A DNA stretch of 64,000 nt from Lachnospira sp. (GCA_017621205.1 JAGATQ010000020.1:1-64000); one strand, 5' to 3'; numbered from the stretch's first letter, positions 26,721 through 34,811 are shown. A program made the numbers and translations. The notes: a model not told the origin generated them from the sequence alone.

Positions 26721-27109
26721 TCACATCATAAAATATACTTCACACATTCCCGATACATCCACTATTCCATTATAACATGTATCCAATACCTCTATTTTAC
26801 TTTTACATAAGGGTAAATCTTCACAATAAGTAGAGTACCACATTGCGATTTTAAATCCACTCTCTAACAATTCATTTATTATCATATAAAAATCTGTTTT
26901 TTCAAAGACAATTCCCTTATTAATCTCTTCTTGTGCTTTTGTTAAATAGAAATCTATATCTTTTTCTTTAATACTAATTGTCCAAACCTCATCAGTATCA
27001 CTCCATATTTTGATGCTTGTTCTCGCAAAAAATCATCCAACTCGATAGCAGCTATTCCAAATTTAAAATTGTTAGGCTTATGCCCTTTACAGATTATGCA
27101 TTCACTCAT
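26721..27109 (-). pseudogene. Putative immunity gene, frame broken in an A6/T6 run
   Basis: Starts at the ATG at 27109 with GAGGAGAAG and reads MSECIICKGHKPNNFKFGIA. Frame is lost near a six-base run at 27027-27032. One extra base gives ELDDFFARTSIKIWSDTDEV, and the new frame stays open for about 100 codons to a TGA at 26721. The gene is 389 bp, one short of a multiple of three. Restored, it would be 129 residues with CxxC near the N terminus. Unknown family, immunity-like context. Confidence 0.6.
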
Positions 27110-27229
27110 ATAGTCTTCTCCTCTTTCCCTTACGAATAGTCATTATGCCATTTCTTAATTATCAGCATTATCAACATCTTCAGATGATGTGTCCCAAACA
27201 ATTCTATTGTAGAACAGTGTAAAAAATAT

Positions 27230-27514
27230 TCACTCTTCTTTTTTCCATTCCTCAAAACCGCACTTATCTAGTCTGTTTTTTACTTTCTCCAATAAATTAG
27301 AATCAAATTTCATTTGACACACTCTATAAATATCATTTTCTATTATTCCTAATGGTTTATTTATAAAAAATGACATAATCAATGCCAAGTTTTCATCCGA
27401 CATATAATCATACATCAAATAAAGTATTATCCAATATTCTTCTTCACATACTCCATTCGGAAATGCTTCAAATAACATAGAATAAGTTGTTTTTAAAAAT
27501 TCTGGTATTCTCAT
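27230..27514 (-). CDS. Small putative immunity protein
   Basis: 94 residues, all helical: MRIPEFLKTTYSMLFEAFPN then EEYWIILYLMYDYMSDENLA. The plan recalls DUF3349-like small helical proteins, but that resemblance is weak. Start with AGAGG, 7 bp after the stop of a toxin stub (27522-27650), which makes it the likely immunity partner of that lost toxin. Confidence 0.55.
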   Translation of the reverse strand: MRIPEFLKTTYSMLFEAFPNGVCEEEYWIILYLMYDYMSDENLALIMSFFINKPLGIIENDIYRVCQMKFDSNLLEKVKNRLDKCGFEEWKKEE

Positions 27515-27521
27515 ACTTTAT

Positions 27522-27650
27522 CTACCTCTTCACTAATGGTACAGGATTATGAATATAAACATCAGAATCCACTCCTTGTGCAGATGCTCTTTTAACAAGT
27601 TTTTTGTGATTTGCATATTCATCGCTCTTGTAGATGGATTTGCAATAATC
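27522..27650 (-). pseudogene. Stub: C terminus of a lost toxin
   Basis: An open frame of 43 codons without a start (YKSDEYANHKKLVKRASAQG, ending HNPVPLVKR) stops just before the 27230 immunity gene. The repeated pattern of short toxin tail then small gene supports this reading. The toxin family is not recognisable from the remaining part. Confidence 0.5.
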
Positions 27651-28388
27651 CTAATTTAGGTTTTTGTCCATATCCCTATTTCTATTTATACACAAATTAT
27701 GTAAAATATCATCACTCATAATTTTTATAGCAGATTCCGGATATCCTGTATCATCATATAATATAGAATATACCTCCGCCCCATCCAACATAAATTTTAA
27801 TATATACCTGTCCTCATTTTTATCTATTTGATTATACACCCACCTACTTTTTCTTATAAACTTATCAATAACTTTATTTCGTGAAATGGACCATGTTGAA
27901 TCATGATACTTCACAACTAATGTGTCAAATTCTTTTGGAAATCTGGGTTCAAAGGTTTCATTTTTTGGTATTTGAAAATAATAATGTTCCCCCTTTCTAA
28001 ACATTATTCCCTCTTCTACAGCTTGTTCGCATATTTCTTTGATTGTATTTCCATCATAATACTCAATATATTGACTTCTATTTCTTTTTAAAGTTGAGAC
28101 AAGTTTCCAAGGGTCAATACCACACCACCTGCACCTATAACCAAAATCCCACTCTACCCAAAAATCTTTATTAAAAGCAAAACAACCTATACCATGCCAT
28201 CTATAACTAATTCCATTAATCTCATATTCATATTCCCATTTCTTTTGTTTCTCTCTATAAACAAAAAAATCTCTTTTTGTTTTTAAATTTAGATTATTAT
28301 CGTGATTAATTCCATCCAATAAATTGTTACAAATATTTTCAACACCTTTTATATACTCCTGCATTATGACTTTTATTCTTTGCTCCAT
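27651..28388 (-). CDS. Putative immunity protein, DUF6896-like region
   Basis: 245 residues, cytoplasmic. The central segment YEINGISYRWHGIGCFAFNK followed by DFGYRCRWCGIDPWKL recalls the HG-G and FD-W pattern of DUF6896-type immunity proteins, with moderate support. Both halves are rich in W, Y and charged residues. Ribosome binding site GGAGGG. It sits 18 bp downstream of the 28407 gene and is probably co-transcribed with it. Confidence 0.5.
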   Translation of the reverse strand: MEQRIKVIMQEYIKGVENICNNLLDGINHDNNLNLKTKRDFFVYREKQKKWEYEYEINGISYRWHGIGCFAFNKDFWVEWDFGYRCRWCGIDPWKLVSTLKRNRSQYIEYYDGNTIKEICEQAVEEGIMFRKGEHYYFQIPKNETFEPRFPKEFDTLVVKYHDSTWSISRNKVIDKFIRKSRWVYNQIDKNEDRYILKFMLDGAEVYSILYDDTGYPESAIKIMSDDILHNLCINRNRDMDKNLN

Positions 28389-28406
28389 AAACCCTCCATT
28401 CTAAAA

Positions 28407-28946
28407 TTAAAGAAGTATTGATAGACTTTTACCATCAAATGATTTTCCCCATCCGCCACTCTCTTTAAATGAGTATTTTCTAAATGGTTCTGCTGAAATA
28501 ATCTCTATATTATGTGCTTTTAACATATTGATTCCCTCCTCTACCTTTTCAAGTGTACCGGGACTATCATCATATATAGTTGTATAAAGTTCTACAGATT
28601 GACAATCAAAAATGATTTCTAAAAACAAAAGTATATCCCTAGGAGTTTTACTATATACTTTATTTAAATAATTAAAGTCGCTCTCTGTAATATATTCGGC
28701 ATCATCCATCGTATCTTCCAATATACTATCTGGCAAATACTCTGCAAACTCATACATCCACTCATCCATATATTGAACAGTAGTAACTGACCACAACTTT
28801 TCTAATACAATTTTCCACTCCTCTTTATCACACTTATAATATAATAATAGTCTTTCAAACAAACATATTAAATAAGCCACACGACCAATAATAGATATAT
28901 TTTTAAAAACTTCCCGTGTGTGCTTACTCACTTTATATATATACAT
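28407..28946 (-). CDS. Putative immunity protein, paralogue of the 32735 gene
   Basis: 179 residues, helical. Shares with the 32735-33259 product: GRVAYLICLFERLL (GRVSYSIRCFENLL), EEWKIVLEKLWSVTTVQYMD, a DFNYL segment, and the ending FRKYSFKESGGWGKSFDGKS. The paralogue directly follows a deaminase toxin tip, so this copy probably guarded against a related toxin now lost. Family not named with confidence. Confidence 0.6.
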   Translation of the reverse strand: MYIYKVSKHTREVFKNISIIGRVAYLICLFERLLLYYKCDKEEWKIVLEKLWSVTTVQYMDEWMYEFAEYLPDSILEDTMDDAEYITESDFNYLNKVYSKTPRDILLFLEIIFDCQSVELYTTIYDDSPGTLEKVEEGINMLKAHNIEIISAEPFRKYSFKESGGWGKSFDGKSLSILL

Positions 28947-29031
28947 TTTCTAATCAACCTCCTAGCTTTTTTCTTTATAAAACAACTTTTAAAATTGCCC
29001 TCTTATTATGAGCATCATTGTACCCATATCC

Positions 29032-29411
29032 TTATTCCATCAACAGAGCTTCAAATTCATAAAAACTATTATATAAAAATAATATTCCTTCTTCTGCGTT
29101 TTCTAACGCTAATTCATAATTCCATAATACTATTGATGGTTTTTTCATATTTTCTATATAATTCAAGCATATGTAATCATCATCATCTGTCTGTGCAATT
29201 GGAATTTAATCATACCCCAATATGTTATAAAATTCATCCAAAATATCATTAATTTCAGTTGTAGTTAAAAATTTACTTATACAAAACACATCATCTCCTA
29301 CATGAAATTTTTTCTATTATCAATTTGTTTAAAATTAGATTGATATAATCGTTTGTATTCTTCTGGGAACTTTATATTTTGTTTTTTCTCAATGCTTTCC
29401 AAACTATACAT
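29032..29411 (-). pseudogene. SUKH-1 (SMI1/KNR4) immunity gene with a frameshift and a nonsense codon
   Basis: Start ATG at 29411 after GGAGGTGATT; N terminus MYSLESIEKKQNIKFPEEYK is typical SUKH (PEEYKxLY). The frame breaks at a six-base T/A run (29308-29313). One extra base gives KKFHVGDDVFCISKFLTTTE. An in-frame TAA at 29206-29208 follows, after which IPIAQTDDDDYICLNYIENM and KPSIVLWNYEL complete the family pattern to 29032. Length 380 bp, one short of a multiple of three. Two lesions make this a true pseudogene more likely than a switch. Confidence 0.7.
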
Positions 29412-29499
29412 TATAATCACCTCCATAATAAAAAAATTATAATTTTCCAATTTTTTCCAAATCCTGCTGTATTGATTCTTTTAATTCATCTAATAATAA

Positions 29500-29715
29500 C
29501 TATCTTTGGGTATTATTATAAATTATTATGTCACCATCCTTACTAAAAGCTGTAAAATCATATGATAAATCATCCACTAAAGAAATTGAAATTATTTCGC
29601 TATTTTTCTTTCCCATAAACTCAATTTTACTTGTCCCATATTCAAACACATCAATAACTTCAATATTGTTATTAAATAAAATATTTTTGATTATTTCTCT
29701 TGCATCTGTCAACAC
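29500..29715 (-). CDS. Short putative immunity protein
   Basis: 71 residues from a GTG at 29715 preceded by AAGGGGG at good distance; a TTG is the next codon. Sequence: VLTDAREIIKNILFNNNIEV followed by beta strands (KIEFMGKKNSEIISISLVDD). A longer frame starting at 29790 would include a G+C-rich stretch that does not look native. Family not recognised. Confidence 0.45.
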   Translation of the reverse strand: MLTDAREIIKNILFNNNIEVIDVFEYGTSKIEFMGKKNSEIISISLVDDLSYDFTAFSKDGDIIIYNNTQR

Positions 29716-29734
29716 TTTATTTACCCCCTTCTTA

Positions 29735-29804
29735 TGTATTCCGGCAAACCGGTCATTGGCTCGGGAGGCTACCGCCCCTGCCATGGGCACTCTGCTGCTA
29801 ACCC
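29735..29804. other. Short G+C-rich insert of unknown origin
   Basis: About 70 bp with clearly higher G+C than everything around it (GGCTCGGGAGGCTACCGCCC in the centre). It is open on the minus strand (RVPMAGAVASRANDRFAG) and joined in frame to the next immunity gene. Possibly a scrap of foreign DNA at a recombination joint. Confidence 0.4.
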
Positions 29805-29813
29805 TAAAGTCAA

Positions 29814-30116
29814 CTAAATATACTCTTCTGCCAAATCAATATCTTTTTTCAAATTAAGACTAGGAAATTTTTTATCTAATCTCCTTAGACAGTCAATATA
29901 TTCTTTACTTTGCAACTGTTCAGATACATCTTCAAAAACTTCGCTAATAAAATATATGTCCTTTTCAGAACAACTTTCTAAATATGTTTCTGTTTCACGA
30001 ACATCTTTAGACAAAATATCTACCATCTTATCCCAACAATCTTGTATCCCGTAATCATCCTCGATACTTTTTTTCTTTCTCTCTGCAATTATTTTATCCA
30101 TTAAATTTTTAATCAT
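29814..30116 (-). CDS. Putative immunity protein
   Basis: 100 residues from the ATG at 30116 (a second ATG directly before it at 30119 is nearly as good; the site is AAAGGA). The C-terminal part YFISEVFEDVSEQLQSKEYI then LDKKFPSLNLKKDIDLAEEY is a regular helical pattern seen in small immunity proteins. The gene follows the 30136 gene closely. Family not named. Confidence 0.55.
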   Translation of the reverse strand: MIKNLMDKIIAERKKKSIEDDYGIQDCWDKMVDILSKDVRETETYLESCSEKDIYFISEVFEDVSEQLQSKEYIDCLRRLDKKFPSLNLKKDIDLAEEYI

Positions 30117-30135
30117 CATTTCTGTCCTTTTCGTC

Positions 30136-30504
30136 TTATGGTTGTGATGATGCATCTTCCTTCACTTTATAATTTGAACAAAATATAAAAGCTTCATCCA
30201 GAGCACCAATTACATCAACTTTTTGCATAGCATCATCATCATAAAAACAATATATTGGCTTTGTCTCTTCTAGACTTGATATTTCTACATCCATTGCTTC
30301 AAAATACACAAATTGGTATGACACAAACTGTGAATTAGTGACCGAAAGCTGTGCTATACAATTTTGAAAATCGAAGTCAATAATTAATGCGTCATCACTG
30401 TTTTTTGACAGAATAATTTCACCTTTATCTTTTAGTTCATATAACACTTTCTCATACCATTCTATAACAGATGCTTTAATAATCTCATAATTATAATCAC
30501 TCAT
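30136..30504 (-). CDS. Putative immunity protein
   Basis: 122 residues, acidic, beta-rich (DALIIDFDFQNCIAQLSVTN then YQFVYFEAMDVEISS), with YCFYDDD near the C terminus. Its site GGAAGGGAG coincides with the last codons of the Rhs stub at 30510-30857, so it was the immunity gene of that lost toxin. Family not recognised. Confidence 0.55.
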   Translation of the reverse strand: MSDYNYEIIKASVIEWYEKVLYELKDKGEIILSKNSDDALIIDFDFQNCIAQLSVTNSQFVSYQFVYFEAMDVEISSLEETKPIYCFYDDDAMQKVDVIGALDEAFIFCSNYKVKEDASSQP

Positions 30505-30509
30505 ATTAC

Positions 30510-30857
30510 TTACTCCCTTCCTGCCTTACCCGCAAGCTTACTGATTTTGCCTGCATCTCTGGCTAACGTTATCCCATCCGAAGCAATCTGGGCTGTCTTG
30601 CTTACACATTTTTCAGCCTTTAATGTATTCTTTGTCAGTTTTACAACAGATTTTAATTCCTTAGCTGCCAGTTTGGCTGTGAAAACTGCCAGACCGATTG
30701 CAGCTGTTGCACCATGTTTAATTCCGTCTGCTATATTTCCACTTTTGAACTCATTATATGAGTGTTTAATGTCTCTTGCTGTTCCTACTACTGGCTGGAA
30801 GTCTGCTACATTAGAAAGTCTCTTTAGGGCATTGGCTTCATAGTACATTGCCCACAT
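30510..30857 (-). pseudogene. Rhs pre-toxin linker remnant without toxin
   Basis: 115 codons homologous to the helical pre-toxin region of the giant (YEANALKRL, QPVVGTARDIKHSYNEFKSG, GIKHGATAA, LKAEKCVSKTAQIASDG) and ending GKISKLAGKAGRE with a stop. The core before it and the toxin tip after it are missing. No start signal of its own. Confidence 0.7.
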
Positions 30858-30984
30858 ATCATTTACTTCATGAACAGGTAAGTGATGCAGTTATTTTTTG
30901 AAAAAAGATTTAGGCAGTTGAAAGTCCTAAGTATAACCCTAATGTATTTAATTATAGATATTTATGAAAGTGCTTAAACTATAA

Positions 30985-31251
30985 CTAATTTGGAAGTCGC
31001 ATAATAAAAGCTTTTAATGCTCTTTCTCCCTTTGGTATTTTTAACAACTCTATTGCATTTTTACCTCCAAGTTTATGAAGTGGTGAACGCAACCAATTAT
31101 ATCCAACTTCATCGCCTAAAATAGTCACTACTGCATTAATGATGTCTTGTGGAATACCTTTGATATGTATATCAGACTCTTCAAAACACCTTGCATATTC
31201 AATCCAGTTTTCTTCCTTATACTCATTTAAAAGAATATCAATCATATCCAT
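30985..31251 (-). CDS. MbcA/ParS/Xre-type antitoxin-like immunity protein
   Basis: 88 residues. The C-terminal two thirds match the toxin-binding (DUF2384) domain of RES-type toxin-antitoxin pairs: IINAVVTILGDEVGYNWLRS then PLHKLGGKNAIELLKIPKGE (the W-x-x-P-x-x-x-L-G-G and P-x-x-L-L pattern). The DNA-binding part of full Xre-type antitoxins is absent. It follows a RES-domain remnant at 31255-31508, which fits the known RES-Xre/ParS pairing. Site GGAGTG. Here the pair seems to have been used as an Rhs tip and its immunity gene. Confidence 0.65.
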   Translation of the reverse strand: MDMIDILLNEYKEENWIEYARCFEESDIHIKGIPQDIINAVVTILGDEVGYNWLRSPLHKLGGKNAIELLKIPKGERALKAFIMRLPN

Positions 31252-31254
31252 CGC

Positions 31255-31508
31255 CTATTTCACTCCTTTTGTATTAAATAAAATAATATTTACGCCTCCG
31301 TCTGCTCTTGCTGAAGGTGCTATAATTCCATTATATCCATTACTATATGCATATTAACCAATAGCAATTGACTCTTTTACAGCAGGTCGTACTTACTATC
31401 AACACCTCTGTAAATGGTTCCTTCAAATGTAGCATTTATAGGGTTACTACAACCCTTGTACCTCCCCCAAATGTTCCGCCTTTCACTCCTAAAGACTTCC
31501 GATTGTTT
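31255..31508 (-). pseudogene. Remnant of an Rhs tip carrying a RES-domain toxin
   Basis: The 5' part reads VFRSERRNIWGRYKG, matching the Rhs junction VFKSEKRSIRGKYKD of the deaminase cassette, then ATFEGTIYRGVDSKY. After frame breaks and a large deletion the end reads NGYNGIIAPSARADGGVNII LF, the characteristic C terminus of RES domains (PSAR and LF). RES enzymes degrade NAD+. The remnant stops 4 bp before the ParS-like gene. Confidence 0.55.
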
Positions 31509-31700
31509 CTACTTACTTAACTATGTTTCAATATACTCTCTATATCGATTTTAAGCCAATTAATAGGGCACTTTACAAGTGTATTTCTTTTTCTAATAAA
31601 AACATTATCTTTTTACAATACGGACACCTAACCCTATCAAACATAGTAACTTTATGTTGTGTAAATTTGTTTAGCTTTTTTCAAATTCCTCTACTTGTCT

Positions 31701-31761
31701 CTTTCTTTTCTTTAGCTTGCTAAAACGCCTGGGGCTGCCGTTTAAGGTTACGGATAACGTT
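31701..31761 (-). pseudogene. Short fragment of the Rhs shell
   Basis: About 60 bp match 45531-45595 of the giant gene, which encodes VTLNGSLRRFSKLKKRKR. This part lies some 1,300 codons before the Rhs core, so the fragment cannot come from a simple tip cassette and points to a once larger Rhs copy here. The stretch 31509-31700 shows no gene. Confidence 0.6.
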
Positions 31762-31794
31762 ATACCCAACTCGGCAAAATTTCGCTGGTTCATA

Positions 31795-32038
31795 TCACTT
31801 TACAGCTGAAGTAACATCCGGGAATTGCCCATTTTTTTTAAATATTATTTTTTACTATTTGTTCTTCTACCCAATTTTCATATGCCTGATTTGAATTCCT
31901 TGGATCATTGACTTGTTTTAAAACACGAAATTCTTTTTTTCTTTGTCAAATTCAATTTCTCCCATTAAGTTTTCATCAGGTCCAAATCGATATATCACTT
32001 TCTTCTCATCATCAAACATTTTAATCATTTTGATTATA
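31795..32038 (-). pseudogene. Decayed copy of the 35192 immunity gene
   Basis: Starts MIKMFDDEKKVIYRFGPDEN, nearly identical to the intact gene (MIKVYDDEKKVIYRFGPNED). A two-base deletion after EFDKEK and a second shift near the end break the frame. The last codons (NGQFPDVTS) still match. The sequence left of it also matches the DNA downstream of the intact gene. Confidence 0.7.
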
Positions 32039-32165
32039 ATTTCCACTTTCTAATCTTTTCCAAGCATCTGCAATCTCTATATGTGGGTCAAAACGTCCTA
32101 TTCTATCTCTCTTACATCACTTCCTACTCTGTCATATAGTTGTTTCTTACGATATTTAGGTATAT
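32031..32165 (-). pseudogene. Decayed copy of the tip toxin of the 35449 cassette
   Basis: After IPKYRKKQLYDRVGSDVRE the frame shifts once and reads GRFDPHIEIADAWKRLESGN YNQND, aligned with RRFDPDPDIADGWYRL of the intact tip. The rest of the toxin is deleted, and the stop overlaps the decayed immunity gene. Confidence 0.6.
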
Positions 32166-32171
32166 TTTCAA

Positions 32172-32702
32172 TCAAATTGGAAAAGTTGAATAATTTATCT
32201 TAGAACCTATCAAATAACATTTCTTTATGTTTCTTTCCAATCTGGGCTTTATTTTTTCATCAAATGTTTGAACTGTTATCAATTTCCAAACATACTGTAA
32301 TAATTCTTTTGCCATTTCTTGCTCACCTAAATCATATGCCCAAAAAATCATACCACTTCTTTCTGATAAAGCCTTTCTCCCAAGCACAGTTTCAGAAATA
32401 CATGCATTTACATTTAAATTTGCATAATTCACTTCATGTAATGCTTTTTTCAAAATCAATAAGTTTTCTCTTTTATGTTTATTTTCCGAAAGATCATACA
32501 TTCTATTAAACAAATCGCTTGACCCATTTTCTTTTAGTTGTTCCCACAAGTCAAGAAACAATTCTTGCCGCCATTTTTCTACCGTTTCCTCAGAAATGTT
32601 TAATAATTTATAATTTTCATAGGCTTCTTTTTCTTCCCTAGCCATTGCAAACAATGAGCCGTCATACTTAAAAAATATTTTTTTTACTTCTTCAGATGTC
32701 AT
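32172..32702 (-). CDS. Putative immunity protein, helical
   Basis: 176 residues from the ATG at 32702 (MTSEEVKKIFFKYDGSLFAM) with AAGGAAGG; a longer frame would overlap the upstream gene. Motifs: WRQELFLDLWEQLKENG, RKALSERSGMIFWAYDLGEQ. It lies immediately behind the 32735 gene and may belong to the immunity operon of the deaminase cassette. Family not recognised. Confidence 0.55.
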   Translation of the reverse strand: MTSEEVKKIFFKYDGSLFAMAREEKEAYENYKLLNISEETVEKWRQELFLDLWEQLKENGSSDLFNRMYDLSENKHKRENLLILKKALHEVNYANLNVNACISETVLGRKALSERSGMIFWAYDLGEQEMAKELLQYVWKLITVQTFDEKIKPRLERNIKKCYLIGSKINYSTFPI

Positions 32703-32734
32703 ATTTACCTTCCTTTTCCAACCGGAATCATATA

Positions 32735-33259
32735 TCATATAATTTTTGATAATATTCTCCCATCAAATTTATTCCCCCAGCCTCTATTTTCCTCTATACT
32801 AAACCTTCTAAAAGAATCAATATCTGGTAAAGGTATATGATTTTTAACCATATAATTTATAAGCTCTGTTAATCTATTAAAGCTAGCTTGTCCATAGCCT
32901 TGTATTACACTATAGGAATGGCTGGCACCTATATAATAAATAGCAGACATTAAATAATCTATTTTTCCATCAATATTCTGATATAATTTATAAAGATATC
33001 TAAAAGTATCTTCATCCAAATACTCAAAATCATGTTCTTCATATGACATAAATTCCAATAAATTTTCCGGAATGATTTCAGATATTATACCATTCCAATC
33101 ATCCAGATACTTAATGCTTGTAAATTGCCATAGATATTCTAACACTATTTCCCAATCTTCCACATTATAATCTAAATAAAACAACAAATTTTCAAAACAC
33201 CTGATACTATATGATACTCTTCCGTTTAATGATATCCTTTTGAATTCATTAATATCCAT
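32735..33259 (-). CDS. Probable immunity protein of the deaminase tip, paralogue of the 28407 gene
   Basis: 174 residues, helical, first gene after the deaminase cassette (47 bp gap, site AGGAGGAT). Shared motifs with the 28407 product: GRVSYSIRCFENLLFYLDYN, DWEIVLEYLWQFTSIKYLDD, and the ending FRRFSIEENRGWGNKFDGRI. Position directly downstream of a toxin tip is the standard immunity position. The toxin partner is inferred from adjacency. Confidence 0.65.
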   Translation of the reverse strand: MDINEFKRISLNGRVSYSIRCFENLLFYLDYNVEDWEIVLEYLWQFTSIKYLDDWNGIISEIIPENLLEFMSYEEHDFEYLDEDTFRYLYKLYQNIDGKIDYLMSAIYYIGASHSYSVIQGYGQASFNRLTELINYMVKNHIPLPDIDSFRRFSIEENRGWGNKFDGRILSKII

Positions 33260-33306
33260 TTCAATTATCCTCCTATTGAAAAAGTAAAATTTATATAATA
33301 TTTTCC

Positions 33307-34671
33307 CTAATCATCAATATATCCACTTATTATATCAGCCACTTTCCCTCTAAATGTATATGTACAATTTTCACATGCCGGCTTCGGTATGCCAAAATCA
33401 GGACTTGGAATTTTGTATTTATCAGTTGTAACATTTATTGTATAAATATATAAATCCCGTAAATTGCTATTATTATTTAAAGCTTGATTTACTGCATCAA
33501 CCTCTGCACAATTTCCTACTTCATATCTATTCAAAGTATTGGGAGGTAAAATATCAGCTAATGTTTTATTAACATCATCCCCGCTTAATTTTATTCCTTT
33601 GTTCATTCCATAATAGTATTCGCCTGTTCTAGCATCAAAAACAACTGAGGCTGTGTTAAAACCAGTAATCTTTCCTTTAGATGGTGCAAGATTTTTTTCC
33701 ATTCTTGCCCACTCTATAACAGCATCATGCATTTGTTGCTGCGTTGGTATAGAAAGAACATCATCCTTATATTTGCCCCTTATGCTTCGCTTTTCACTCT
33801 TGAAGACTTTCGCCGCATTCTTCTTCACCGTCCGTGCAACAGCGCTTACCCCATTCTTAACAGTCTTTGCTACCTTCTTGCCGGCATCCCCTACACGTCT
33901 AACAGCCTTTCCAGCTAGCTTAATTCCTTCCGAAGCAATCTGGGCTATCTTACTTAAGCATTTTTCTGCTTTTAATGAATTCTTCGCCAGTTTCATAGCA
34001 GACTTCATTACTTTCGCTGCTGACCCTGCCAATGCCAGTGCTGCTGTTGCCCCATGTTTGATTCCATCTGCTATATTCCCGTTTTTAAAGGCATTGTAAG
34101 ACCTCTTAATATCCCTTGCAGTTCCAACTACCGGAAGATAGTCCGCTACCTTATCTGCTACCTTGAAAAGTCTCTTTAATGCATTGGCTTCATAATTGCC
34201 ATATTCCATGTCCGGACTTAAACCAAATGGGTCGGTGAGACTGATGGGGTTACCTTGCACGTATGCATAACGGTTTAAGCTGGCACTGTCATTCATGCTT
34301 CCTGCTTTTACATCTTGGTTAATGAAGCGACGAATGGTTGGATTATAATATCTTGCACGCATGTAGTAAAGTCCATTGCTGTCGCTACTTACTCCCAATC
34401 CTCCGTTATATAGGAAGCGGGTTAAGATAGTGTCGCCACTGGTGACTTCACCATATGTGCCATAATCGTATGTTTCTACTACTTCTCCTGTTGCATCTGT
34501 TAGGAGCGTAGTGCTTTTAAGGTTGTCATAATGATAGTAATATGTTGTACTGGCTGTTGCCTTAACACCATCATCCTTTAATTCCTCTAAGCTTTTCCCA
34601 TAGGTCTTTGCACTGATTAACTCATTACCATACACATATCTCGTTGTGGTTGTTCCGTCTTCTTCTACCAA
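33307..34671 (-). CDS. Orphan Rhs tip cassette with a YwqJ-like deaminase toxin
   Basis: 454 codons. Residues 1-155 repeat the Rhs core (GLGVSSDSNGLYYMRARYYN, ending LTDPFGLSPD). Residues 156-290 are the helical pre-toxin region. After SIRGKYKDD (about 296) comes the tip, a nucleoside-deaminase-like domain: Cys388 and Glu390 in NCAEVDAVNQAL and Cys433/Cys436 in PACENCTYTF are the expected zinc ligands and catalytic acid. The open frame extends to about 34719 but has no start codon with a ribosome binding site, so the cassette should be silent until recombined onto the full-length gene. Upstream homology to the core ends abruptly at about 34703. Confidence 0.8.
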   Translation of the reverse strand: MVEEDGTTTTRYVYGNELISAKTYGKSLEELKDDGVKATASTTYYYHYDNLKSTTLLTDATGEVVETYDYGTYGEVTSGDTILTRFLYNGGLGVSSDSNGLYYMRARYYNPTIRRFINQDVKAGSMNDSASLNRYAYVQGNPISLTDPFGLSPDMEYGNYEANALKRLFKVADKVADYLPVVGTARDIKRSYNAFKNGNIADGIKHGATAALALAGSAAKVMKSAMKLAKNSLKAEKCLSKIAQIASEGIKLAGKAVRRVGDAGKKVAKTVKNGVSAVARTVKKNAAKVFKSEKRSIRGKYKDDVLSIPTQQQMHDAVIEWARMEKNLAPSKGKITGFNTASVVFDARTGEYYYGMNKGIKLSGDDVNKTLADILPPNTLNRYEVGNCAEVDAVNQALNNNSNLRDLYIYTINVTTDKYKIPSPDFGIPKPACENCTYTFRGKVADIISGYIDD

Positions 34672-34702
34672 TAACTGGCTTAAGTCGCTGTTCGTGTTGT
34701 GG

Positions 34703-34811
34703 ATGAAACAAATGGATAAATTAACAACATCTTACTGTTAGTTTATCATATATGGACAAATTTTTATATGTGGCAAATTAAATTTGTAAAACTGATTGCA
34801 AATCCCAACGA
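34703..34811. repeat. Duplicated 5' flank of an orphan cassette, copy 1
   Basis: Begins where Rhs core homology ends (GTGTTGTGGAT then GAAACAAATG) and matches 40070-40181 at most positions, including TTAGTTTATCATATATGGAC. A+T-rich and without a gene. It leads into the 232-bp palindromic element. Confidence 0.65.
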
